This document shows, one piece after another, positions 24,070 to 33,381 of a DNA stretch of 50,322 nucleotides (its first letter is position 1; each line of letters opens with the position of its first letter). The stretch comes from DASPJL01 sp035628645 (GTDB lineage Bacteria > Bacteroidota > Bacteroidia > Cytophagales > Cyclobacteriaceae), in contig DASPJL010000082.1 in NCBI GenBank assembly GCA_035628645.1, forward strand, positions 1 through 50,322, written 5' to 3'. Below the pieces are notes generated by a model, which was given only the letters and a program-made list of their open reading frames with translations, was not told where the DNA came from and did no database searches. The position numbers and the translations under genes are program-made.

Positions 24070-24633
24070 ATGGAATCAGAAGAACATTATATCGAATTTG
24101 AAAGAGAAAACGATAGACTAAGAGAAGGCAAAAGAACGGTCACTACTTTACTAATTATATTTATTATTACTACCGTGCTGTCTATAGGATATATAGCCTT
24201 ATCAGAGTTTGACAAGCCTTTGTTTGGTAAATGGCCAAAGATGGCCAATGAATATGAAGCCATGCAAATAAGGGTAGACAGTTTGGTTTACATGAAATAT
24301 ACTATCGATAGCCTGGCATCTTCCAACATGATTTTAGCTGAAAATTCCGAAAAACAAGATGGGGTATTTTTTGAAGTTCAGATTGGCGCTTTTGAAAAGT
24401 TTAACCTGGAAAAATACAAGGCGCAGCTTGCCAAATTAAGATCGGAAAATGTAGATAAGATGGATAAATACAGTTTGGGTAAGTTTAGGAATTATTATAC
24501 CGCCAATGCTTTTAAGAGAGATATTGAAAAAATGGGAATCAAAGGGGCTTTTATTGTTGGGAAAATAGATGGGCAAAGGGTAGATGATATTTCAAAAGCC
24601 ATTAAAGCAAGCAGAAAGAAAATTTATCGATAA
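24070..24633 (+). CDS. Membrane-anchored SPOR-like protein
   Basis: 187 residues. A short cytoplasmic N-terminus, one membrane helix (about 24-46, TVTTLLIIFIITTVLSIGYIAL), then a linker with coiled-coil tendency. A C-terminal domain follows, with FFEVQIGAFEKFNLEKYKAQL, KYSLGKFRNYYTANAF and GIKGAFIVGKIDG, which has the order of an SPOR repeat. SPOR domains bind denuded septal peptidoglycan, so a cell-division or envelope role is possible. It is alone on the plus strand, upstream spacing is AT-rich, and the gene ends at a strong terminator. Confidence 0.75.
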   Translation: MESEEHYIEFERENDRLREGKRTVTTLLIIFIITTVLSIGYIALSEFDKPLFGKWPKMANEYEAMQIRVDSLVYMKYTIDSLASSNMILAENSEKQDGVFFEVQIGAFEKFNLEKYKAQLAKLRSENVDKMDKYSLGKFRNYYTANAFKRDIEKMGIKGAFIVGKIDGQRVDDISKAIKASRKKIYR

Positions 24634-24650
24634 AGAAGAAAATTTTTGAC

Positions 24651-24687
24651 AAAAATGGGCTGTAGGGCATTCTTACAGCCCATTTTT
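24651..24687 (+). terminator. Bidirectional terminator between SPOR-like gene and fadD
   Basis: A perfect 14-base stem AAAAATGGGCTGTA / TACAGCCCATTTTT with a nine-base loop serves the convergent genes on either side. Confidence 0.9.
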
Positions 24688-24697
24688 ATTTTAAAGC

Positions 24698-26353
24698 TTA
24701 CGGTGTTCTCAGTTGCCGTCGGATAATTTTTCCAACGTTGGACTTGGGTAAGTCTTTTCTGAATTCATAATATTTTGGTCTTTTATAAGAAGTTAAGTTC
24801 TTTTTAGCATACTCTTTCAGGTCCTCCTCCGTTAAAGAGGGGTCTTTTTTTACCACAAAAAGTTTTACCGTTTCTGTGGATTTTTCGTCAGGTATCCCAA
24901 TTGCAGCTACTTCTAATACACCCGGATGAGCTGCCATTACATCCTCTACTTCATTTGGAAAAACTTTAAAACCCGAAACGACGATCATATCCTTAATTCT
25001 GTCCACAATTCTGAAATAGCCATCTTCATTTATTTCTCCAATGTCACCGGTCTTAAACCATCCATCTTTAAAAACATTTTTAGTTTCTGCTTCTTTTTGA
25101 AAATAGCCCAGCATTACCTGTGGGCCCTTCACACATATTTCTCCGGGCGTTCCCACAGGCACTTCATTGCCTCCTTCATCCATGATCTTGACATCTGTGC
25201 TTGGTACGGGAATTCCTATGTAACCCAATCTTTCCGTGCCATCTATAGGATTGCAGTTTACCACAGGTGCGGTTTCCGTAAGTCCATAACCTTCCACAAT
25301 TGGAGTGCCCGTAATTTTGGCCCATTTTTCAGCAACTACTCTTTGAACCGCCATTCCTCCGCCTACTGCTACTTTAAGTTTACTAAAATCGAGGTTCTTG
25401 AAATCTTCCTGATTTATCAAACCATTATAAAGTGTATTTACCCCCGTAATTACAGTAAAAGGATATTTTTTCAATTCTTTAATAAAAGCTTTCATATCCC
25501 TGGGATTGGTAATTAATATATTTTTTGCCCCTATTTTCAACATTCCCAGGCAATTTACTGTCAAAGAGAAAATATGATACATAGGAAGGGGGGTGATTAC
25601 AATTTCTTCTTTATCTTTTAATTTCGGAATCATCCATGCGGACATTTGGAGCATATTGGCAACCATATTTCTGTGGGTAAGCATCGCGCCTTTGGACACC
25701 CCAGTGGTTCCGCCTGTATATTGAAGAAATGCAAGGTCAGTGCCTGTCAAATAAGGTTTTTTATATTTGGAAGGATCGCCTTCTTTTAAAACATCTTTAA
25801 ATTTTAAATGGGCGGGAAGTATATAAGAAGGAACCATCTTTTTTAAATATTTTACCGCAGCATTTACAATAATTCCCTTAAATCCTAACAAATCCCCTAT
25901 TTCTGTAACAATTATAGTCTTAATCCTGGTTTGGCCAATTATCGTTTCCAGATTATTCGCAAAGTTGGCTACTATTACAATAGCGGTAGCTTCCGAATCT
26001 TTATACTGGTATTCCATTTCCCGAGGCGTATAAAGCGGATTAGTATTTACAACCACCAATCCTGCCCTTAATGCACCAAACAATGCCACCGGGTATTGAA
26101 GAAGGTTGGGCATCTGAATGGCTATTTTCTCTCCTTGCTTCAGTTGAGCTACATTTTGAAGATAACTTGCAAAACGCTTAGACAATTCATCTAACTCTTT
26201 AAAAGTTATTGTCTTATCCATATTCACAAAGGCAGGAAGATCAGCAAATTTTGAAAAGCACTCCTCAAATACTTCTAAAAGGGAAATGTATTGGTCAGGA
26301 TTAATTTCGTATGGTATTCCTTTCGGGTAATGTTTAAACCAAGGTGAATTCAT
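24698..26353 (-). CDS. fadD: Long-chain-fatty-acid-CoA ligase
   Basis: 551 residues, ANL superfamily, forming acyl-CoA from fatty acid, ATP and CoA at the inner membrane. The ATP-binding P-loop motif is YTGGTTGVSKGAMLTHRN, then GYGLTETAPV, and the A8 region GYFRIVDRIKDMIVVSGFK; the catalytic lysine lies in KSNVGKIIRR. Length is that of bacterial FadD. The start at MNSPWFKHYPKG fits the usual N-terminus. It lies downstream of the S8 protease gene with a terminator between them, so it is transcribed separately. Confidence 0.94.
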   Translation of the reverse strand: MNSPWFKHYPKGIPYEINPDQYISLLEVFEECFSKFADLPAFVNMDKTITFKELDELSKRFASYLQNVAQLKQGEKIAIQMPNLLQYPVALFGALRAGLVVVNTNPLYTPREMEYQYKDSEATAIVIVANFANNLETIIGQTRIKTIIVTEIGDLLGFKGIIVNAAVKYLKKMVPSYILPAHLKFKDVLKEGDPSKYKKPYLTGTDLAFLQYTGGTTGVSKGAMLTHRNMVANMLQMSAWMIPKLKDKEEIVITPLPMYHIFSLTVNCLGMLKIGAKNILITNPRDMKAFIKELKKYPFTVITGVNTLYNGLINQEDFKNLDFSKLKVAVGGGMAVQRVVAEKWAKITGTPIVEGYGLTETAPVVNCNPIDGTERLGYIGIPVPSTDVKIMDEGGNEVPVGTPGEICVKGPQVMLGYFQKEAETKNVFKDGWFKTGDIGEINEDGYFRIVDRIKDMIVVSGFKVFPNEVEDVMAAHPGVLEVAAIGIPDEKSTETVKLFVVKKDPSLTEEDLKEYAKKNLTSYKRPKYYEFRKDLPKSNVGKIIRRQLRTP

Positions 26354-26411
26354 AGAATACGTTTTATAGGAGGAACTTAATATTTTAAATCATTAACATT
26401 AAAATTATAAT

Positions 26412-26443
26412 AAAAAAAGGAATTCCCTAACAGAGAATTCCTT
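26412..26443 (-). terminator. Terminator after the S8 protease gene
   Basis: Read on the minus strand: AAGGAATTC / GAATTCCTT stem with a nine-base loop followed by a run of seven T. Confidence 0.9.
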
Positions 26444-26466
26444 CTAGATGAATAATTATAAATTAA

Positions 26467-28116
26467 TTAATATTTTACGATCTTTTGCTTTCCTCTGGCA
26501 TATTTTTCGGCAAGTTTTACAGCTTCATAGGCATTTACTACTCCACCAGTTACTGAAATTGCATCAAGTGTTGTTTTTTGTTTTTCTTCTTCCTGACCTT
26601 CGGAAGGAATATTAACTTTTAGTTTTTTCGGTTTTACAGATGATAGCAAAATTATTTCTTTCACCTGAGGGGCGGTCAAAGTAGGGTAATAAGACATTAT
26701 TAAAGCAGCTACCCCCGATACTACAGGACAAGCCATACTTGTTCCACTATTGGTGCCATATTCGTTTTCCGGTTTCAAGGAATAAACATCTACTCCGGGA
26801 GCAAATACATCGACAGATTCTCTTCCAAAATTTGAAAATGAACCTACCAATTCTTCATCTGCCTTATTTGAGGAAGCTCCTATCGTAAGCCAGTTTTTAG
26901 CTTCATTTCCTGTAGCCAGGTATTCCTTATTGGGAAAGTTTTGAGCTGTGTCTATGTTTACGGCATCATTTCCTGCAGCATGCACAAGAAGTACTCCTCT
27001 GGCTTCAGCTTTTTTTAATGCTTCATCCACCGCTTGTTTTTGAGGAGAATAACTTTTCCCAAAACTCATGTTGATGATCTGAGCGCCATTATTGACTGCA
27101 TATTTAATCGCATTTGCTATGTCTTTGTCTCTTTCATCTCCATCAGGTACAGCCCTTAGCACCATTAGTTGAACGTTATCAGCCACTCCTTTAATTCCCA
27201 AATTGTTGTCCCTTACCGCGCCTATAATTCCTGCCACGTGCGTGCCATGGTCTGATGCAGCTCCTTTGACGTCGTTGTTTCCGTATAATGAATCCAATAC
27301 ATTTTCAGGGTTATCACCGATCAGGGTCCGGGGATTAAATTCCGGGTTTAAATGATACATCAATTTATTCTCATAATGTTCTTTGTATTTTGTTAAAGTT
27401 TCATGTGAGAACCCTTTCTCCATCAAAGACATCACATAGTTCTTTACCTGCTCCATTTCCTTGGTTTCGGGTTTTATAGCGGTAACATCCTCCAAGGTAT
27501 AGGTCTCTTTCTGAAGAAGCTCCTTTATAATATCGTCTACAACTTTAAAATTTCTTTCAAAATTCGTGATTGCCTGAAGTTCTTGCTCAGCTTCCTGGGT
27601 TTCCTGCTCAAATTCCTGTTTTATTTTTAAATATTTGTTATACAGTTCAGTTTCTTCTGGCTTGATTTCTTCTTCAGTAAGGTCTTTAAAAAGACTATCA
27701 TACTTTTTGTAAAGACGGGTTAATTCCAACGTCTCCTCTTTTATATTTTCACCTTTACTGTTGCCCAAAAAATTCCATCCATGAATGTCGTCTACATATC
27801 CGTTTTTATCATCATCTATTCCATTGCCTGCTATTTCTTTCTCGTTAATCCAGATTTTATCTTTTATGTCTTCATGCTCAATATCTACTCCGCTATCGAT
27901 TATGGCGACGATAACCGGTTTTGAAGACTTGCCTTTCAGGATTTTATCATAAGCTTTTTCCGTGCTGATTCCATAAACTTTATCTTTTTTGGGATCACGG
28001 TTAAACCAATTTAGGAACTTCTTTTCTTCGCTTTCAGGATCTGGATCAGTAAAAGAAAAGGAGGTATTTATACTTAATAAAAAAAAGAGGGGTATAAAAA
28101 ATAGTTTAAATCTCAT
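26467..28116 (-). CDS. Secreted S8 family serine protease with a large insertion
   Basis: 549 residues, subtilisin-like. Signal peptide at about 1-21 (FFIPLFFLLSINTSFSF). Catalytic triad: Asp74 in AIIDSGVD, His290 in HGTHVAGIIGA and Ser460 in SGTSMACP; the oxyanion Asn383 is in AAGND. The Asp-to-His gap is 216 residues against about 32 in subtilisin, owing to an insert at about 120-280 that is rich in Glu/Lys heptads and probably coiled-coil. There is no T9SS sorting tail, so it may stay in the periplasm. DIHGWNFLGN shows that the usual core resumes its order around the insert. The substrate is unknown. Confidence 0.93.
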   Translation of the reverse strand: MRFKLFFIPLFFLLSINTSFSFTDPDPESEEKKFLNWFNRDPKKDKVYGISTEKAYDKILKGKSSKPVIVAIIDSGVDIEHEDIKDKIWINEKEIAGNGIDDDKNGYVDDIHGWNFLGNSKGENIKEETLELTRLYKKYDSLFKDLTEEEIKPEETELYNKYLKIKQEFEQETQEAEQELQAITNFERNFKVVDDIIKELLQKETYTLEDVTAIKPETKEMEQVKNYVMSLMEKGFSHETLTKYKEHYENKLMYHLNPEFNPRTLIGDNPENVLDSLYGNNDVKGAASDHGTHVAGIIGAVRDNNLGIKGVADNVQLMVLRAVPDGDERDKDIANAIKYAVNNGAQIINMSFGKSYSPQKQAVDEALKKAEARGVLLVHAAGNDAVNIDTAQNFPNKEYLATGNEAKNWLTIGASSNKADEELVGSFSNFGRESVDVFAPGVDVYSLKPENEYGTNSGTSMACPVVSGVAALIMSYYPTLTAPQVKEIILLSSVKPKKLKVNIPSEGQEEEKQKTTLDAISVTGGVVNAYEAVKLAEKYARGKQKIVKY

Positions 28117-28352
28117 GCTTAAATTTTTTAATTGTTATTTGTAATAATACATTTAATGTCAAAACAGTTTCATTAGAGAATATTTAATTTTAAGGCACTC
28201 TGTTATCCCGAATATTTTCATGAGAACCGCAATAATATCCTCATTATTTTTCTGAGATGTTGCTTCGCGTGATGGTTTCATTTAAGATATTATTTATATA
28301 AAGTTAACCGTGCTTTCAAATTTATCTATTGGTTCCAAATAGATCTTATCTA

Positions 28353-28386
28353 AAATAAAAAACCCAGACATTTATTGCCTGGGTTC
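28353..28386 (-). terminator. Terminator after rpoD
   Basis: Read on the minus strand: AACCCAG / CTGGGTT stem around 11 bases, followed by a run of six T, 18 bases past the rpoD stop. Confidence 0.88.
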
Positions 28387-28404
28387 AATTCATCATATTA
28401 AATT

Positions 28405-29268
28405 TTATGCTAAATAAGGTTGCAATAAACCTAATCCGGCTTTGGATCTAAGTTTCTTTATTGCACCATCTTTAATTTGTCTTACTCTTTCTCTTGTCAA
28501 TCCAAGGTTTTCCCCGATATCTTCAAGGGACTGGCTATACTCATATCCAATTCCGAATACCTGGCGGATTACCTGATTTTCTCTTTCGGATAAAGTAGAT
28601 AACAACCTTTCCAATTCAACTTTTAAGGAAGAACTGGTCAGTTTTTCGTCAGCTTGGGAAGCATCAGGGTTTTTCATTATATCTAATAATGAATTGTCCT
28701 CATTTTCTTCAAACGGAGCGTCTAAAGACGATTGTTTGATAGAAGCTTCATTTGCACTTTTAATATCATCAACATTTACGCCCAAATACTCGGCAAGTTC
28801 ATCATGAGTAGGTTCCCTTTCAAAACGTTGCTCCATATTAGCGGCCGCCTGGTGGATTTTTGACAAATCTCCGATTTTGTTGGCAGGAACCCTTACCAAT
28901 CTTGAATGTTTTGCCAAAGCTTCCATAATGGATTGCCTGATCCACCATACGGCATAAGAGATAAATTTAAATCCCTTTGTATGGTCAAACATTTTTGCTG
29001 CTTTTATGAGACCCAGATTTCCCTCATTGATAAGATCATTAAGAGGAACTTTCGTGTGTTGGTATTGCTTAGCTACCGAAACTACAAACCTTAAATTTGC
29101 TTTAACTAATTTCTCTAAAGCCAATTCATCTCCTTGCTTTATCCTTTTGGCTAGTTCAACTTCTTCTTCAGGTGTGATCATTTCTACCTTGGATACTTCA
29201 TTGAAGTATTTTTCGATAGTTGTACTGTCACGATTGGTAATTGAGTTTGTAATTTTTAGCTGTCTCAT
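28405..29268 (-). CDS. rpoD: Primary RNA polymerase sigma factor RpoD
   Basis: 287 residues, housekeeping sigma-70 of the short Bacteroidota type (no region 1.1). Region 1.2/2 begins with IEKYFNEVSKVEMITPEEE. Region 2.3-2.4 is recognisable by FKFISYAVWWIRQSIMEAL, and region 3 by RVPANKIGDLSKIHQAA. Region 4.2 is SLEDIGENLGLTRERVRQIK, the helix-turn-helix for the -33 box. Bacteroidota RpoD recognises TTTG/TAnnTTTG promoters. The gene is monocistronic with a terminator downstream. This is a strong marker for the phylum. Confidence 0.97.
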   Translation of the reverse strand: MRQLKITNSITNRDSTTIEKYFNEVSKVEMITPEEEVELAKRIKQGDELALEKLVKANLRFVVSVAKQYQHTKVPLNDLINEGNLGLIKAAKMFDHTKGFKFISYAVWWIRQSIMEALAKHSRLVRVPANKIGDLSKIHQAAANMEQRFEREPTHDELAEYLGVNVDDIKSANEASIKQSSLDAPFEENEDNSLLDIMKNPDASQADEKLTSSSLKVELERLLSTLSERENQVIRQVFGIGYEYSQSLEDIGENLGLTRERVRQIKDGAIKKLRSKAGLGLLQPYLA

Positions 29269-29365
29269 ATTTTCACTTCACCTTATTTTTTTAAACCTTT
29301 TATTTCTAAAACCACTATAATTAACAAATGTCGTTCCTACTTCCTTTCTTTCAACTTAAAAAGAA

Positions 29366-29373
29366 CAAAATTA
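29366..29373 (-). promoter_or_regulatory. Candidate -7 box of rpoD
   Basis: The minus strand reads TAATTTTG, an exact TAnnTTTG, about 95 bases upstream of the rpoD start. The nearest TTG upstream is 24 bases away, a little far, so support is moderate. Confidence 0.35.
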
Positions 29374-29576
29374 TTCTTGACTACTTTAAGAATATTTCAA
29401 GTAGATTGTTGAAAATTGAATTAGAGGATGGAGCATTTTTTCTTTCAGGGGCATATCTAAAACCCTTTTTATGAAAGGTTTTAGGAAGTACAATTAAATT
29501 GAAAGAAAAGTTCGAAACCAATGAAAATTTTATATGTTTTTTTTAAAACTGCAAAGTAACTGCAGAATTATATCAG

Positions 29577-29608
29577 TTGCAAGAATTATTTTTAATAAGT
29601 TATATTTG
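29577..29608 (+). promoter_or_regulatory. Candidate Bacteroidota promoter for the DUF4296/mutS2 genes
   Basis: TTG at 29577-29579 and TATATTTG at 29601-29608 (an exact TAnnTTTG box) spaced 21 bases, matching the RpoD consensus of this phylum, about 150 bases upstream of the lipoprotein start. Confidence 0.55.
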
Positions 29609-29759
29609 CCCTTTTCCGTTAAAATAATTTCCCATAAATTCCCAGAATGACATTCTTTTCCCTAATTGTTGGGAATATTCCACAATTTTGTATTTGTTAA
29701 GTTGTTTGATAAGGGATAAAATTTATTGTGAATGGCGTAGCTTAATCAAAATATATAAA

Positions 29760-30101
29760 GTGAAAAAAGTTTATTTTGTTTTGTTTCTGACTTTTGTATT
29801 TGGTTGCAAAACCAAGGAATTGCCCAAAGAAGTGTTGCCAAAGGTTAAAATGGCCAAAGTCCTGATTGACATTCATATTGCAGAAGCAAAAGTTAATCAC
29901 CTGAAGATGGACAAAGTTGATTCAGGAGCCGCTGTTTACTTAGCTTTGCAAGATTCAGTGTTTAAAGAGAATAAAATCTCCCAAGAGACCTACATCGAAA
30001 GCTTTCGCTATTACAGGGCAAATCCTGCCTTGCTGGATGAGATATATGCTATAGTAGTAGATAGTTTAAGTTTAAGGCATAAAATCCTGAAACTGGATTA
30101 A
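29760..30101 (+). CDS. DUF4296 lipoprotein
   Basis: 113 residues with a GTG start (MKKVYFVLFLTFVFGC by the initiator rule). A longer frame open from 29688 would put a spacer of 24 residues ahead of the signal peptide. VFGC is the lipobox, so the protein is anchored in a membrane. DUF4296 marks: KMAKVLIDIHIAEAKV and RYYRANPALLDEIYAIVVDSL. The family is confined to Bacteroidota and its role is unknown. It precedes mutS2 with 142 bases between and may share its transcript. Confidence 0.82.
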   Translation: MKKVYFVLFLTFVFGCKTKELPKEVLPKVKMAKVLIDIHIAEAKVNHLKMDKVDSGAAVYLALQDSVFKENKISQETYIESFRYYRANPALLDEIYAIVVDSLSLRHKILKLD

Positions 30102-30243
30102 TTGAGGCAGCAAACATAGTTGTTATCTGATGGCAAAATATACTATTCATTGTCTCTAATTATCGTCACTACTTTGCCAGACTTAATCAGGATTGTGCTA
30201 TTAATCAATGGTTACATCGTAAAGATTTATTCTCCTCCGAATA

Positions 30244-32643
30244 ATGTTATATCCAAATAATTTTGAAGAAAAGATTGGTTTTGATAAAATTAAAGAGCTG
30301 CTAATAAAGGAGTGTAGCGGAATATTAGGTGTCCTTTATGTAAATAAGGTGAGGTTTTCATCAAATCATGAACAAGTAGGAAAGTGGTTGGCGCAAACTG
30401 ATGAATTCAGGCAAATTATTCAATCCAATTATTTATTTCCTTCCTCCGGCTTTATTGATCTTACAGAAGAGATAGCCAAAGCATCCGTTCAAGGTACCTT
30501 TCTTTCTGAGGAAGAGTTTTTTAATGTTAAAATTGTCTTAACGACCCTCCTGAATACTACCAAATTTTTTCAGGTCAAGTATCCTGGTCAGTTTCCTAAC
30601 TTGTTGGAATTGGCTTCAGGGATTACAGTAAATGAACGGCTTAATAAATCCATCGATGAAATAATTGATGAAAGAGGCAAAGTGAAAGATCATGCTTCTC
30701 CAGAGCTTTTAAGGATTCGCAGACAAATAATTTCTCAAAATCAACTGATAAGAAAGAAACTAGATCATTTTTTAAGAGAATATAAGTCGTCAGGGTTTTC
30801 AGAGAGCGATGCTTCACCTACAATACGAAACGGCAGGATGGTAATTCCGGTGAGTGCTGAATATAAGAGAAGGGTAAAAGGATTTATCCACGATGAATCG
30901 GCTACAGGTCAAACAGTATTTATAGAGCCTGCTGATTTGTTGGAAATAAATAATGAAGTAAAAGAACTTGAATATCAGGAAAGAAGGGAGGTGATCCGAA
31001 TATTGACCCACCTCACTGACCAACTGAGACCGGAAATTCCAGAGGTAAAAAAAGGACTTAATTTTTTAAGTATAATAGATTTTGTAAGGGCAAAAGCAAG
31101 GTTAGCCATAAAGTTGAGTGCTGTTTTGCCGGTTTTGGAAAAGGGACATTTATTAGAATGGAATAAAGCGCGGCATCCATTACTGGTTTTTTCTTTTCAG
31201 AAAAGCGGAAAAACGGTGATTCCCCTCGATATTAAAATGAACCATGAGCAACGCATCCTTATTATTTCAGGACCGAATGCGGGAGGGAAGTCCGCTACGC
31301 TTAAAACTGTAGGGCTTTTGCAATACATGCTTCAATGCGGACTGTTGATACCCGTTCAGGAAGGATCTAAAACAGGCGTTTTTAAAAACATTTTTATCGA
31401 CATTGGCGATGAGCAATCATTGGAAAATGACTTGAGTACCTATAGCTCGCACCTTACCAATATGCATCATTTTTTGAAGTTTGCTGATAGAAACACGCTG
31501 CTTTTGATCGATGAATTTGGAACGGGTACCGAACCTCAATACGGGGCAGCAGTGGCAGAAGCCATACTTGAAGAACTTAACATAAAAGAAAGTTTTGGCA
31601 TTATTACCACCCATTATTCTAATATTAAACTTTTTGCCGACAGAAACAGAGGCGTCATCAATGCGGCCATGCTTTTTGACGGAGAACGGCTGGAACCTAC
31701 CTATAAATTGGCAATTGGAAAACCAGGTAGTTCCTTTGCCCTGGAAATTGCTTCAAAGATTGGTCTTCCTAGGCCTTTGATCGAAAAGGCAAAACAGAAA
31801 GTAGGCGAAAAGCAGGTCAACCTGGATGAGTTGTTAAAGTCGGCGGAGCAGGAGAAGATAAAGTTTACCGAACAAAATCTGGAACTTAAAAAGAAAGATC
31901 TTCAACTTAAAAGCCTTATTTCTGAATACAATGAACAGCGAGAAATTATAGAAGGAAAAAAGAAAGAGATCTTAAATGATGCAAAGCTTAAAGCCAAGGA
32001 CATCGTTCGCGAGGCCAATCAAAAAATTGAAAATGCAGTAAGGGAGATAAAGGAAAATAAGGCAGACAAAGAAAGGACAAAAGAGATCCGCAAGGAAATA
32101 GCCATACTTAGTGAGTCATTAAAGCCTGAGGTTAAAAAAGAAGAAAAATCAGATGAGATTCTGGTAGTGGGTGGGGAGATTGGAGTTGGAGATCTGGTAA
32201 GAGTAAAAAACTCGGGCGCTGTAGCTAAGGTACTTTCCATGAAAGGCAAAGATGTAGAAGTAGCCATTGGGGAACTCAAATCTAATGTTAAGCTTTCAAG
32301 ACTGGAAAAGATTTCAAAGAAAGCTTACAAAGAGCAAATGAATGAGGAGGACCGAAAGTCGCCGACGGGCGGAATAAATATAAATCAGAGAATGGCTGAT
32401 TTTACATTTAACCTTGATTTAAGAGGTAAAAGACACCATGAAGTAATTCCGATGCTGGATGAATTCATCGATCAGGCCATTCTTGTAGGTTCACCTGAAT
32501 TAAGGATTATTCATGGTAAAGGCGATGGAATCCTTAGAAAAGCGGTAAGGGAACATTTAAGAAAGTACAAAGAGGTGGACCAGATTTCTGATGATCATGC
32601 AGACAGGGGAGGGGCAGGGGTAAGCATTGTTAAAATGAAGTAG
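30244..32643 (+). CDS. mutS2: Endonuclease MutS2
   Basis: 799 residues, DNA-binding MutS-family ATPase with a nuclease domain, thought to act on recombination intermediates or on stalled ribosomes. The N-terminal core/lever region contains DESATGQTVFIEP. The ATPase has GPNAGGKSATLKT (Lys349) and LLIDEFGTGTEP. A coiled-coil stretch runs to about 650. The C-terminal Smr domain (about 720-799) starts LDLRGKRHHE and holds the HGKGDGILR motif, whose glycine-rich loop and histidine are needed for nuclease action. Length and order are typical. It has a terminator of its own. Confidence 0.96.
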   Translation: MLYPNNFEEKIGFDKIKELLIKECSGILGVLYVNKVRFSSNHEQVGKWLAQTDEFRQIIQSNYLFPSSGFIDLTEEIAKASVQGTFLSEEEFFNVKIVLTTLLNTTKFFQVKYPGQFPNLLELASGITVNERLNKSIDEIIDERGKVKDHASPELLRIRRQIISQNQLIRKKLDHFLREYKSSGFSESDASPTIRNGRMVIPVSAEYKRRVKGFIHDESATGQTVFIEPADLLEINNEVKELEYQERREVIRILTHLTDQLRPEIPEVKKGLNFLSIIDFVRAKARLAIKLSAVLPVLEKGHLLEWNKARHPLLVFSFQKSGKTVIPLDIKMNHEQRILIISGPNAGGKSATLKTVGLLQYMLQCGLLIPVQEGSKTGVFKNIFIDIGDEQSLENDLSTYSSHLTNMHHFLKFADRNTLLLIDEFGTGTEPQYGAAVAEAILEELNIKESFGIITTHYSNIKLFADRNRGVINAAMLFDGERLEPTYKLAIGKPGSSFALEIASKIGLPRPLIEKAKQKVGEKQVNLDELLKSAEQEKIKFTEQNLELKKKDLQLKSLISEYNEQREIIEGKKKEILNDAKLKAKDIVREANQKIENAVREIKENKADKERTKEIRKEIAILSESLKPEVKKEEKSDEILVVGGEIGVGDLVRVKNSGAVAKVLSMKGKDVEVAIGELKSNVKLSRLEKISKKAYKEQMNEEDRKSPTGGININQRMADFTFNLDLRGKRHHEVIPMLDEFIDQAILVGSPELRIIHGKGDGILRKAVREHLRKYKEVDQISDDHADRGGAGVSIVKMK

Positions 32644-32668
32644 GAAGTTTTTTCAATAATTAAAAGAG

Positions 32669-32700
32669 ATGCGGGTACATTCAAGGTGTACCCGCATTTT
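32669..32700 (+). terminator. Terminator after mutS2
   Basis: 11-base stem ATGCGGGTACA / TGTACCCGCAT with a seven-base loop and following T-rich sequence, between the convergent mutS2 and 32723 genes. Confidence 0.88.
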
Positions 32701-32722
32701 GATTTTAATAGAAAAGTATAAA

Positions 32723-33007
32723 CTAGTCAAAGGCAACATTTTCTATGGCCCGTATCGGTAAAAATACGCCTCCTTTTAAAGTAACGTGGTCATCTGCAGA
32801 CGCCCAAACTGTGGTTTCTACCGACCTCGTTATTGAATCTATCGCTTTGAAAAATATTTTGACTTTCCCTTTGTAAGCATTTCCCAGGCGTGCGGCCCGA
32901 GCTAAATTAAATGCCCTGATTTTTTTTAATTCGTCTGTGTTTAAAACGTCTTCTTTTAAGAAAGAGAAGTTTTTAAGGGACTCCTTTGGAATTGATGTGG
33001 TGTTCAT
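32723..33007 (-). CDS. Small conserved hypothetical protein
   Basis: 94 residues, cytoplasmic, no named domain recognised. The second half has a strand-rich pattern (GKVKIFFKAIDSITRSVETTVWAS, then DDHVTLKGGVFLPIRAIENVAF) like a small beta-barrel of the SH3 type that may bind a nucleic acid or regulator. It has a good start with an AT-rich leader, is monocistronic, and converges on mutS2. Similar short proteins are common in Bacteroidota; the function remains unknown. Confidence 0.75.
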   Translation of the reverse strand: MNTTSIPKESLKNFSFLKEDVLNTDELKKIRAFNLARAARLGNAYKGKVKIFFKAIDSITRSVETTVWASADDHVTLKGGVFLPIRAIENVAFD

Positions 33008-33381
33008 AATTATATTATTAGGTGTTAATGTAATTAGAATCTTTTTAGATTTTTTCCATAGAGCTAGTCAAAAGTAGAAATAAGATTTGTAGCATATTTT
33101 TCAAAAAACCTTAAAATATTACTTGGGAAATAACTGTGCTTAAGTTGGAAGCCAGAAGTCGAAGCTGGAAGTAGTCCGAATAGTGTTAACTTCTCTTGAT
33201 TTCCAATGCCCGTCGCTTTATTAACATCCTGTTTCCCATCTCAATCTTCCCGCTTCAAATTTTTCTGTATCTTTTAATTTGTGTTGTATTATATAAATCA
33301 AAATAACAGGGAATCAATCAAAAGAGGATGTTTATATTGTAGTAATAAAGGGAAATGTGGAATAATGGCGTCGTATTATAG
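33008..33381. other. Intergenic region with degenerate heptamer repeat
   Basis: 374 bases between divergent genes. TGGAAGC, CAGAAGT, CGAAGC and TGGAAGT follow one another at 33134-33162, a decayed form of the microrepeat seen at 21812. The rest is AT-rich promoter-type sequence for the sigma factor gene, with no clear box. Confidence 0.5.

Larger units (their letters stand above)
29269..29759. other. Divergent intergenic region between rpoD and the DUF4296 gene
   Basis: 491 bases holding the promoters of both flanking genes. A 48-codon frame at 29328-29474 on the plus strand (MSFLLPFFQLKKNKI...) is intact but overlaps a likely rpoD -7 box and is treated as doubtful. Confidence 0.45.

Noticed and set aside
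29328..29474. 48-codon frame in the rpoD upstream region
   Set aside because: Intact, but it overlaps the candidate rpoD -7 box and shows no domain; kept only as a possibility.
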